From NCBI GenBank assembly GCA_017536285.1, contig JAFXHP010000112.1, forward strand, positions 1-13,666: a stretch of 13,666 bases of DNA, given 5' to 3'. Source of the DNA: Clostridia bacterium (GTDB taxonomy: Bacteria > Bacillota_A > Clostridia > UMGS1883 > HGM11501). Position 1 is the first letter of the stretch. The number at the start of each line of letters is the position of its first letter. Under the pieces are notes generated by a model. That model made no database searches. It was given only the letters and a program-made list of their open reading frames with translations, and had not been told where the DNA came from. This document shows, piece by piece, positions 7,133-13,666 of this stretch. Made by a program: the position numbers and the translations under genes.

Positions 7133-8034
7133 TCAAGCTCCCTCGCAATCTCTGTTATTTTTTTAAGCCTGTGATTAACTCCCGATCTGGAAAGGCCGGA
7201 AAGTTCGGCAAGCTTAGCAAGGCTTTCTTCCGGATTCGCAAGTCTCAGAAGGGCAATTTCCTGTAAGCTGTCAGGGAGCGAATCAAGCCCCACCGTATAC
7301 ATTATAGTTTCAATATCCTCAATAATTTGCTTTGCCGCCCATGTGGTTTTCCCTAAATTTGCAACTTCAAAATTATTAAGTCTGTTAAGCTCGTTTTTCT
7401 GCTCTTTCTCAATTTTTATATTGGCAAGTTCCATCATGCATTTATGTGCATTTATTATATTTAGCATGTTTTCTATGCTGTCATAGTTTTTAAGATACAT
7501 AACAAGATATTTATCTCTTTTCACTCTTTTAGGTATTTCTCCAAAGGAATCAAGCATAATTGATAGCTCATCTAATGCACGCTCTTTTTTCGCCACGAAC
7601 TCAATATGGTACGTCTTTTCCGGATCTATCATAAATCCTCCGCCAAGATATGCTCCCATAATGAAAAAACGACGCTCTTCAGAATTAATAAATGCGGAAA
7701 TGTCGTTTTCAATATAGCCATCAGAAATGCTGTTATTGAAAGATAGCCCTTTAAGGATAGCCTCGGCCTCATCGCCCTCATAAACAAGAGCAAAAGTTCT
7801 TCCGACACTCCCTGTGCCGCTTTTCACGATTTTTCCATCTTTTATAGAAAAAAGTTTTTTACACAAGAAGGATATTCTCTTTCCCATTTCCTCGCTGTCC
7901 ACGGAAAATTTAACTATTTCATCTTCAACGCTTAAAGCAAATGCCGAAATTCCCGCAACAAAAGCAAGACTGCAACCCATGTTTTTGCAGTCTGTTTTTA
8001 ATATTTCGTCTTTAATTTTAGAGGAAAAAGACAT
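7129..8034 (-). CDS. whiA: DNA-binding protein WhiA
   Basis: WhiA joins a homing-endonuclease-like fold that has lost catalysis to a helix-turn-helix. In actinobacteria it regulates sporulation and division genes; in Bacillus it affects division and chromosome segregation and may not act as a classical transcription factor. The 301 residues are a normal length. The LAGLIDADG-like part is seen as RRFFIMGAYLGGGFMIDPEK (121-140). The conserved NFEVANLGKTTWAAKQ (221-236) follows, and the C-terminal helix-turn-helix contains LAELSGLSRSGVNHRLKK (275-292). The start at 8034 has AAAGGA 9 bases upstream. It follows rapZ after only 26 bases; in many Firmicutes yvcK lies between them and is absent here. 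The stop overlaps the dnaE start. Confidence 0.96.
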   Translation of the reverse strand: MSFSSKIKDEILKTDCKNMGCSLAFVAGISAFALSVEDEIVKFSVDSEEMGKRISFLCKKLFSIKDGKIVKSGTGSVGRTFALVYEGDEAEAILKGLSFNNSISDGYIENDISAFINSEERRFFIMGAYLGGGFMIDPEKTYHIEFVAKKERALDELSIMLDSFGEIPKRVKRDKYLVMYLKNYDSIENMLNIINAHKCMMELANIKIEKEQKNELNRLNNFEVANLGKTTWAAKQIIEDIETIMYTVGLDSLPDSLQEIALLRLANPEESLAKLAELSGLSRSGVNHRLKKITEIARELE

Positions 8035-8060
8035 ATCCTTACATCCTTTACAATTTATAA

Positions 8061-8915
8061 TTATCTGTCAATATCCCTGTGAGTCACTACTACATTATTT
8101 CCATTTTCTTTAAGATATGAAGCAAGATGCTCTGCCACGGCGACGCTTCTGTGTTTACCGCCCGTACAGCCGATTGCCACAACAAGATTGTTCTTTCCTT
8201 CTTCCATGTATTTTGGAATCAAAAAGTCCATCATATCGGAAAGTTTTTCGCAAAACTCCCATGTAACTTTTTCGCCGAATACATAGTCACAAACCTCTTT
8301 ATCCGTTCCGGTTTTCTTTTTGAGTTCTTCAACATAATAGGGATTCGGCAAAAATCTCACATCGAACACCAGATCCGCATCAAGAGCCATTCCGAATTTA
8401 AATCCGAAGGATTCCACTTCCACATGGAAGTTATCCTTATTTTCCCCGCAGGAAAACAGCTCTTCCATTTTCTTTTTAAGGTTTCCGAGAGTCATATTTG
8501 ATGTATCTATAATGTAGTCAGAAACAGCTTTTATCTGACTTAAAATTTCCCTTTCTCTGCGTATTCCTTCCAGTATAGATCCCTCGGATGCCAGCGGATG
8601 CTTTCTTCTTGTTTCCTTGTATCTTTTAATCAACGTCTCTTCGTTTGAATCGAGAAAAAGAATTTCGTATTCATAGCCGTTTAATTTTAAATTCTCAAGT
8701 TCATCGGTAAGCTGCTCAAAAAGATAACCACCTCGAAGGTCCATTACAAGGGCAACTTTTTCAAGTTTCCCCTGAGAATGACCGCATATATCTGCAAATT
8801 TATCTATCAAAACCGGAGGAAGATTATCAATACAGTAATATCCCATATCTTCCATGCAATGCGAAGCCTGGGTTCTTCCTGCACCGCTCATACCTGTAAC
8901 TATTATAAAACGCAT
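8061..8915 (-). CDS. rapZ: RapZ family nucleotide-binding/RNA adaptor protein
   Basis: The 284-residue protein belongs to the RapZ (YvcJ) family. In E. coli, RapZ binds small RNAs that control GlmS and so amino-sugar supply to the cell wall; in Bacillus, YvcJ binds and hydrolyses nucleotides. The N-terminal domain has a P-loop TGMSGAGRT (7-15), where the usual lysine is arginine (R14, codon AGA), and a Walker B-like VALVMDLRGG (54-63). The C-terminal domain shows DVRFLPNPYY (185-194) and GCTGGKHRSVAVAE (249-262), both typical of the family and linked to RNA or ligand binding. The start at 8915 has AAAGGA 8 bases upstream. It lies 27 bases after murB, a cell-wall gene, in line with a role in wall precursor control. 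The arginine P-loop also occurs in some actinobacterial homologues, so it need not mean loss of binding. Confidence 0.95.
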   Translation of the reverse strand: MRFIIVTGMSGAGRTQASHCMEDMGYYCIDNLPPVLIDKFADICGHSQGKLEKVALVMDLRGGYLFEQLTDELENLKLNGYEYEILFLDSNEETLIKRYKETRRKHPLASEGSILEGIRREREILSQIKAVSDYIIDTSNMTLGNLKKKMEELFSCGENKDNFHVEVESFGFKFGMALDADLVFDVRFLPNPYYVEELKKKTGTDKEVCDYVFGEKVTWEFCEKLSDMMDFLIPKYMEEGKNNLVVAIGCTGGKHRSVAVAEHLASYLKENGNNVVVTHRDIDR

Positions 8916-8942
8916 AGCAAAATTCCTTTCCCGGAGACTTTT

Positions 8943-9830
8943 CTATCCTATTTTTTTAACCTCTGTTTCAAGCTTTACTCCGTTTTTTTCATAAACTGTT
9001 TTCTGAATATGAGAAATTAAATCAAGTACATCCTTGCATGTTGCATTTCCTGCATTAACTATAAATCCTGCATGTAAAGCAGAAACTTCCGCACCGCCGA
9101 TACGATACCCTTTTAAACCTGCCTCTTCAATTAATGCACCTGCAAAATACCCCTCAGGTCTTTTAAACACACTTCCTGCGCTGGGCATCTGAATTGGCTG
9201 TTTTTCACGGCGCTTTTTAGCAAGGTTTGCCATGCTTTCGCCAATCTGTGCCGCGTCTCCTTCTTTAAGACGAATTTTTGCACCGGTTATGACAAAATCT
9301 TTGCCCGTGTAAAAGCTTTTTCTGTAGGAAAATTCATGATCTGTGCATTCTCTCTCACACAAATCTTCGTCAATATAGAAGCTTTTTATAATCACATCCT
9401 TCATTTCTCCGCCATAGGCTCCTGCGTTCATGTAAACCGCACCGCCGATGCTTCCCGGAATGCCTGATGCAAACTCAAATCCTGTAAGCGAGTTTTTTAG
9501 TGCCGCCTGAGCTATGGCAGAAAGCGATGCACCGGCAGAGGCATATATTTCATTACCTACGACCTTTATATCAGAAAAATTTTCTCCGATAGATATTACA
9601 AGTGTATCAAGGCCTTCATCCGCCACAAGCACATTTGAACCACGGCCCAAAACAATGGGCTTGATTCCGCTTTCTTTAGCAGTCTTTAATAGAGCAATAA
9701 GTTCTTCCGAGGATCCGGGTTCTGCGAAAAAGCGGGCGGGTCCTCCGATTCTGAAAGTTGTGTGTTTTTTCATCGGTTCGTTTTCCGTTACTTTTGTAAT
9801 TTTTGCAATTTTCTCGAAAAAACGCTCCAT
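8943..9830 (-). CDS. murB: UDP-N-acetylenolpyruvoylglucosamine reductase MurB
   Basis: MurB is an FAD enzyme that uses NADPH to reduce UDP-GlcNAc-enolpyruvate to UDP-MurNAc, the second committed step of peptidoglycan synthesis, in the cytoplasm. The 295 residues fit the shorter type II form found in Gram-positives. FAD-binding motifs are TTFRIGGPA (24-32), GRGSNVLVADEG (62-73) and SGIPGSIGGAVYMNAGAYGG (122-141). Likely catalytic residues are R170 (FSYRKSFY), S220 (SAGSVFKRP) and E290 near the C-terminus (LETEVKKIG). The start at 9830 has GGAGG 5 bases upstream, lying in the 12-base gap after the ROK kinase gene, so the two are co-transcribed. The stop is TAG. Nothing appears missing or broken. 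Confidence 0.97.
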   Translation of the reverse strand: MERFFEKIAKITKVTENEPMKKHTTFRIGGPARFFAEPGSSEELIALLKTAKESGIKPIVLGRGSNVLVADEGLDTLVISIGENFSDIKVVGNEIYASAGASLSAIAQAALKNSLTGFEFASGIPGSIGGAVYMNAGAYGGEMKDVIIKSFYIDEDLCERECTDHEFSYRKSFYTGKDFVITGAKIRLKEGDAAQIGESMANLAKKRREKQPIQMPSAGSVFKRPEGYFAGALIEEAGLKGYRIGGAEVSALHAGFIVNAGNATCKDVLDLISHIQKTVYEKNGVKLETEVKKIG

Positions 9831-9842
9831 AATTACCTCCGA

Positions 9843-10787
9843 TTAATGTTTGCCGAGGAACGCCGCACCTATTAAGCCTGCATCGTTACCGTACTTGGCA
9901 ATCTGAATTTTAGTCTGCTCAACATCTCTTGAATAACGGTTTTCTTCAACATATTTTATGATAGGCTTTAAGATTCTGTCGCCTTCACGACTGATTGCTC
10001 CACCGATGGATAAAACTTCAGGCTGGAAAATATTTACCATGTTTGTAATGCCTTCAGCAACATATTCTATCCACTGATTAACAATCTTCGTTCCAAGTTC
10101 ATCGCCGTTTTCCATTGCTGTGAATGCGGTTTTTCCGCCAACCTTTTCAATATCTCCGTCACAGAGGGATGCAAGATAAGAATTGGGATTTTCTTTAACC
10201 GCTTCCTTGGTCATATCGATAACCGCAGTTGTTGCAGCATAACGCTCCCAGCATCCCTTCTTACCGCAGGTACATTCCTTTCCTCCCATAAAGAGTGTGG
10301 TGTGTCCAAGCTCTGTTCCTGCACCGTTAAAGCCTGTGAAAAGCTTACCGTTTATGATAACACCGCCGCCAACGCCTGTGCCCAATGTTACGAATACGAA
10401 GCAATCCATATCCTGTTTAAGCATTACATATTCGCCAAGTGCCGCACAGTTTGCATCGTTACCCATATATATGGGCTTATTGATATATTTCTGCATTTCA
10501 GCCCTTAAAGGTGTGTTTCTGAAGTTTATGTTGTTTGCATAAACAATTATTCCCTTTTTATTATCAATTGTTCCGGGGCTTCCGATGCCGACAGATTCAA
10601 TTTCATCAAGAGAAACGCCTGCAGTTTCCGCCGCTTCCAATGCACAAAGACTTATGTCCTTTGCAATTTCTTCATAACCTCTTTCAGCTCCCGTAGGACG
10701 CTGTGCACGGTTTAAGATGTTACCATTTTCATCCACAAGACCTGCCTTTATATTTGTACCGCCTAAATCTACTGCTAAATAATACAT
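9843..10787 (-). CDS. glcK: ROK family sugar kinase, probably glucokinase
   Basis: This 314-residue kinase probably phosphorylates glucose to glucose-6-phosphate with ATP, feeding glycolysis. The N-terminus has the phosphate-binding DLGGTNIKAGL (7-17). D111 in GNDANCAALGE is the expected catalytic base. The ROK signature is covered by GTGVGGGVIINGKLF (136-150), ELGH (159-162) and the zinc-binding CTCGKKGCWE (172-181). A further glycine-rich ATP motif, LSIGGAI, lies near 259-265. There is no N-terminal helix-turn-helix, so it is an enzyme and not a ROK repressor. The start at 10787 has AAGGAG 8 bases upstream. It sits 12 bases after hprK and 12 bases before murB. Placement beside HPr kinase links it to sugar-status control. 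Substrate is inferred; fructose, ManNAc or allose kinases share this fold, so the symbol is provisional. Confidence 0.88.
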   Translation of the reverse strand: MYYLAVDLGGTNIKAGLVDENGNILNRAQRPTGAERGYEEIAKDISLCALEAAETAGVSLDEIESVGIGSPGTIDNKKGIIVYANNINFRNTPLRAEMQKYINKPIYMGNDANCAALGEYVMLKQDMDCFVFVTLGTGVGGGVIINGKLFTGFNGAGTELGHTTLFMGGKECTCGKKGCWERYAATTAVIDMTKEAVKENPNSYLASLCDGDIEKVGGKTAFTAMENGDELGTKIVNQWIEYVAEGITNMVNIFQPEVLSIGGAISREGDRILKPIIKYVEENRYSRDVEQTKIQIAKYGNDAGLIGAAFLGKH

Positions 10788-10799
10788 AGTTACAACTCC

Positions 10800-11777
10800 T
10801 TATTCTTCGTCTTCGTCTTCATCTTCTGCTTCTTCAAGCATAGTTAATTCCATTTGTTTTGTTATTCTGTCGCTTAATTCCTCAGCCGCATTGAAACCCA
10901 TCTTCTTCTGACGGTTGTTCATCGCCGCAACCTCAACAATTACGGCAAGGTTTCTGCCCGGACGGATGGGAACGGTTACAGAAGGAATTTTAATTCCCAA
11001 TATGTCCGTTGTTTCGTTTTCCATACCAAGTCTGTCATAGGACTTTTCTTTATCCCACTGTTCCAAATTTATAATAAGGTCGATTTTCTCGGAGTTTTTA
11101 ACAGCACCCATACCGAAAATTTTTCTTACGTCAACGATTCCGATACCACGGATTTCTATAAAGTGACGGATGATTTCAGGTGCACTTCCGACAACTGAAA
11201 TGGCAGACACTCTTTTAATTTCAACGGCATCGTCGGCAACGAGTCTGTGACCTCTCTTAAGAAGCTCAACCGCCGCCTCACTTTTACCAACTCCGCTTTC
11301 TCCCAAAATAAGCACACCTTCACCGTATACTTCAACCAAAACGCCGTGACGGGTAATTCTGGGTGCAAGCTCTAAATTAAGCCAGGCAATCAACGCACTC
11401 ATGAAAGCCGAGCTTCCGCTCCCCGTTCTGTACAAAGGAATATCATATTCCTCTGCTGCCTCAACAAATTCAGGAAAAACCTCAAGTCCTCTTGTTATAA
11501 CAACTGCAGGGACATTGTGAGAAAAGAGATTTTTCAAAACAGAAAGTCTTTTCTCGCTTGTCAGACTCGCAAGATATGCAATTTCCACCTTTCCGAAAAG
11601 CTGAAGTCTGGTATTATCAAAATGCTCAAAAAAATCCACCGCCAGCTGAATACCGGGTCTGAAAATATCTGAATTTTTAATTTTTATCTTTTCGATATTT
11701 TCAGGCTCGTGAATTGCTTCAAGCTTAAAATGGTCTACCATTTTTTTAAGATGAACTTTAAAAACCTTTTCCGCCAT
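10800..11777 (-). CDS. hprK: HPr kinase/phosphorylase
   Basis: HprK phosphorylates Ser46 of HPr (and Crh) when glycolytic intermediates are high and removes the phosphate when energy is low, so setting carbon catabolite repression in Gram-positives. The 325 residues are slightly longer than usual (about 310). The N-terminal domain covers about 1-135. The kinase core has H144, the P-loop GESGVGKS (159-166), ADD (181-183) and the family signature EIRGIGIVDVRKIFGMGAV (208-226), and then RPGRN (272-276) in the C-terminal loop. The tail from residue 314 is almost all Asp and Glu, which explains the extra length. The start at 11777 has GGAGG 7 bases upstream. It is the first gene after a near-perfect promoter, and so heads the six-gene cluster. 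HPr itself (ptsH) is not in the window. Confidence 0.97.
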   Translation of the reverse strand: MAEKVFKVHLKKMVDHFKLEAIHEPENIEKIKIKNSDIFRPGIQLAVDFFEHFDNTRLQLFGKVEIAYLASLTSEKRLSVLKNLFSHNVPAVVITRGLEVFPEFVEAAEEYDIPLYRTGSGSSAFMSALIAWLNLELAPRITRHGVLVEVYGEGVLILGESGVGKSEAAVELLKRGHRLVADDAVEIKRVSAISVVGSAPEIIRHFIEIRGIGIVDVRKIFGMGAVKNSEKIDLIINLEQWDKEKSYDRLGMENETTDILGIKIPSVTVPIRPGRNLAVIVEVAAMNNRQKKMGFNAAEELSDRITKQMELTMLEEAEDEDEDEE

Positions 11778-11809
11778 AGCATTCCCTCCAAAGCATTATT
11801 TATCAATTT

Positions 11810-11838
11810 AGTATACCATATTTTTCACGTTCTGTCAA
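11810..11838 (-). promoter_or_regulatory. Sigma-A promoter of the hprK-dnaE gene cluster
   Basis: On the minus strand a perfect TTGACA (11833-11838) is followed after exactly 17 bases by TATACT (11810-11815). A TGG just before the -10 box adds an extended -10 element. The predicted transcript start near 11803 leaves a leader of about 26 bases. I see no operator such as a cre site in it. It is the only clear promoter before dnaE, although I did not assess promoters hidden inside the genes. Confidence 0.9.
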
Positions 11839-11858
11839 ACAATATATGGCTGAAAAGC

Positions 11859-11894
11859 AAAAAGAAAGACTTGTTTTTACAAGTCTTTCTTTTT
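11859..11894 (-). terminator. Rho-independent terminator after the discoidin-domain gene
   Basis: A perfect 15-bp inverted repeat (11859-11873 and 11880-11894, core GAAAGACTTG/CAAGTCTTTC) surrounds a 6-base loop and ends in a run of U in the minus direction. It starts 2 bases after the stop codon. The A/T-rich arms make it symmetrical, so it could work in both directions. It isolates the hprK promoter from the gene upstream. Confidence 0.9.
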
Positions 11895-11896
11895 AA

Positions 11897-13666
11897 TTAT
11901 TTTGTAATCGTGATCTCTTGACTTTCTCCGTCCCAGGCCACCTTATATCCCAGCTGTTCGGATACGAATCTTACGGGGATAAATGTGCGGTTATCTGTAA
12001 TTACGGGGAAATTGAGAAGTGTGTACTTAATATTTCCGTATTTAGGATCCTTAACATATACAAGCTTGTTGCATATCTGAAGAGTCATTTCATAAATGCC
12101 GTTATCAAGACCTATCGTCTGAGTTTCGCCATCCCATGTAATTTCGGCACCCATCAGTTCGACAAGACCTCTTAACGGAATTAATGTTGAGCCATTTACA
12201 ATATAAGGTGCAACGTCAATTGTCTTTGTTCCTTCACCGTCGGCGTTCTTATAGGTTATATCCTTGGAGCCAATCTTAAGAACATATTCCTCTCCCTCGG
12301 CTGAATTAAGCTTATCCTTTGCGTCTCTCGACTGGAAGAACTTGATTTCTGCCGCGGAAACTCTTGATGCGAAATAGTCATATATTTCAAATTCAAAATA
12401 TCTGTAATAAACCTCTTCATCAAGTGTTATGGTCTTTGTTGTAATGTCCTTTTCATATGTAAGGCCTTCCTTAACGGGCTCCCAGGTCTCGCCGTCCTTA
12501 CTTCCCCAGATGTTTACGCCCATCCAGCAGCCGTGACAATCCTCTGTCTGTCTCGGAATATAAACTATTTCCTTTACTCCGATTACTCTCTGCATATCAA
12601 CCATAAGGTTTACCGATGTGCCCTGATCAACGGCATCTGTCTGCCAGAAGGTTGTTTCCGCACCGTCAAACGCCATAGGAGGCTCGTGACCTGCCCAGTT
12701 TGTACCTTCATATTCAACATTGAACAGATTTCTGTCTATTTCGTAAAGTGCATAAAGTCTGTCCATAGCATCGTATTCTTCAAAGCTTACGGTTTTATTA
12801 TCTTCATTTTTGGCAACAAGGTCAAATTCAGCAAGACAGCCGTAGCCACCCTGAGTTGCTGTAGCTTCAAACTTCACTCTCTTAACCTTAAGGTTCGCAA
12901 CAAAGAGCATTTCTCTGTCCGCAAGGCTGTTTGAGAAAGCAAGGTCAGGCTTTAAGAGGAAGTATTCCCCGTCATCGGAGTCGGACACATAAAGATTTCC
13001 GTTGTAGAAAAGACCGTTTTTACCGTCCTGTCTGGGAACAAGTACCACGCCTCCGATTTCCGTTACCTCGGGAAGTGTAAGTTCAAGGTAATAAGGAGGA
13101 TTGTCGTGACCGGTTATTGTGGGGCCTTCGTGGGTGTAGTGCGAATGCCAGTAGGTGTTCACATCACCGTCAAGTGCTCTTCCGATGGAGTTTCCAAGGT
13201 CGGAATTTACGGTAAGCTTCCAGCCGGATTTGGGAAGAAGCTTAAGTCCCGTTGAGCTTACTCTTTCACCGGCGCTGCCGCTTCCGGAAGAGCCGGAAGG
13301 TGTTGCAGGCTTATCTGCAGGCTTTGATGCTTCAACCTTTTCGCCGCCTGTGAAGAACTTGATTTCGCAGGCAGTTGCATACTTGTCGCCTCTTGTTTTT
13401 GTTGCAAGAATCTTTATTGCCTTAACTTCGGTATCGCCCCAGGATGCACCGGAGGGCTTGAAGTTTGTAGCGGCGGGCTCAAGATAGTCAAAGCTTCCCG
13501 AATAAATATCCTTGAAGGTAATTCCGTCGGTTGATCCCTGGATTGTGTAATCCAAAAATACGCCTGTTGCATTGTCTGTTCTGGGATAGTATAACCAGCC
13601 CGAAACCTTCGTCATTTCGGGGAAGGTTACGGTAATTGTAAAGGGATACTGGTCTGTGCTTACGGC
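11897..13666 (-). CDS. Large discoidin (F5/8 type C) and stalk-domain protein, N-terminus beyond the window
   Basis: The frame stays open to the right edge, so the 589 residues seen are only the C-terminal part; the first ATG in the window (13615) lies inside a domain and is not a credible start. Three discoidin-like modules are visible. The first (about 1-106) has VSGWLYYPRTDN and ends CEIKFF. A linker rich in Ser, Gly, Pro and Lys (about 108-137) follows. The second (about 138-287) has DGDVNTYWHS and IGGVVLVPRQDG. The third (about 290-445) has FDGAETTFWQT and VKEIVYIPRQTE and ends AEIKFF. The tail (about 463-589) has two halves of a stalk (copper amine oxidase N-terminal-like) domain: STLIPLRGLVELMGAEITWD and RTFIPVRFVSEQLGYKVAWD. 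Such proteins are usually exported and bind glycans or the cell wall; the missing N-terminus may carry a signal peptide and an enzyme domain. Lysine codons favour AAG, as in the GGGtGRT gene. Substrate is unknown. Confidence 0.88.
   Translation of the reverse strand, partial: AVSTDQYPFTITVTFPEMTKVSGWLYYPRTDNATGVFLDYTIQGSTDGITFKDIYSGSFDYLEPAATNFKPSGASWGDTEVKAIKILATKTRGDKYATACEIKFFTGGEKVEASKPADKPATPSGSSGSGSAGERVSSTGLKLLPKSGWKLTVNSDLGNSIGRALDGDVNTYWHSHYTHEGPTITGHDNPPYYLELTLPEVTEIGGVVLVPRQDGKNGLFYNGNLYVSDSDDGEYFLLKPDLAFSNSLADREMLFVANLKVKRVKFEATATQGGYGCLAEFDLVAKNEDNKTVSFEEYDAMDRLYALYEIDRNLFNVEYEGTNWAGHEPPMAFDGAETTFWQTDAVDQGTSVNLMVDMQRVIGVKEIVYIPRQTEDCHGCWMGVNIWGSKDGETWEPVKEGLTYEKDITTKTITLDEEVYYRYFEFEIYDYFASRVSAAEIKFFQSRDAKDKLNSAEGEEYVLKIGSKDITYKNADGEGTKTIDVAPYIVNGSTLIPLRGLVELMGAEITWDGETQTIGLDNGIYEMTLQICNKLVYVKDPKYGNIKYTLLNFPVITDNRTFIPVRFVSEQLGYKVAWDGESQEITITK

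Noticed and set aside
11778..11858. A cre (catabolite) operator near the hprK promoter
   Set aside because: The AACGTG around the spacer does not fit the cre palindrome.
11897..13615. The discoidin protein starting at the ATG at 13615
   Set aside because: The frame continues upstream to the window edge and the ATG falls inside the first discoidin module with no ribosome binding site.

Overview
The window reads as a chromosomal segment of a fairly low-GC Gram-positive bacterium, most likely an anaerobic member of the Clostridia. The reasons are the HPr kinase and RapZ/WhiA gene set, a 584-residue pyruvate kinase with the extra C-terminal PEP-utilising domain, a PHP-containing DnaE, strong GGAGG-type ribosome binding sites, and a NifU-like/GGGtGRT gene pair known mainly from Clostridia. 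I cannot name the genus. Every gene I can support lies on the minus strand, so transcription runs from high to low coordinates. I see no plus-strand gene, tRNA, rRNA, CRISPR array or insertion sequence.

Region by region, in the direction of transcription:
(1) 13666-11897: the C-terminal 589 residues of a large, probably exported protein with three discoidin-like (F5/8 type C) modules and a C-terminal stalk domain (copper amine oxidase N-terminal-like). It is closed by a perfect 15-bp terminator hairpin (11859-11894).
(2) 11838-3689: a near-consensus promoter followed by six tightly packed genes, hprK, a ROK sugar kinase, murB, rapZ, whiA and dnaE. Gaps are 12-27 bases, and there is an ATGA overlap between whiA and dnaE.
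(3) 3681-3381: a small 65-residue protein with its own promoter and its own terminator.
(4) 3340-1586: pyk, starting 41 bases beyond that terminator with no convincing promoter of its own.
(5) 1547-1: a strong promoter driving an IscU/NifU-like scaffold protein and a GGGtGRT-family protein. The latter is cut by the left edge and shows the codon bias of a highly expressed gene.

The middle block joins carbon-status sensing (HprK for catabolite repression, RapZ for signalling and RNA binding), sugar phosphorylation (ROK kinase), peptidoglycan precursor synthesis (MurB), a cell-division-linked DNA-binding protein (WhiA), replication (DnaE) and the last step of glycolysis (Pyk). Two genes that often sit in this neighbourhood in Firmicutes are absent: yvcK between rapZ and whiA, and pfkA between the small gene and pyk. 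The least understood part is the NifU-like/GGGtGRT pair, which looks like a dedicated two-gene transcription unit of unknown function.
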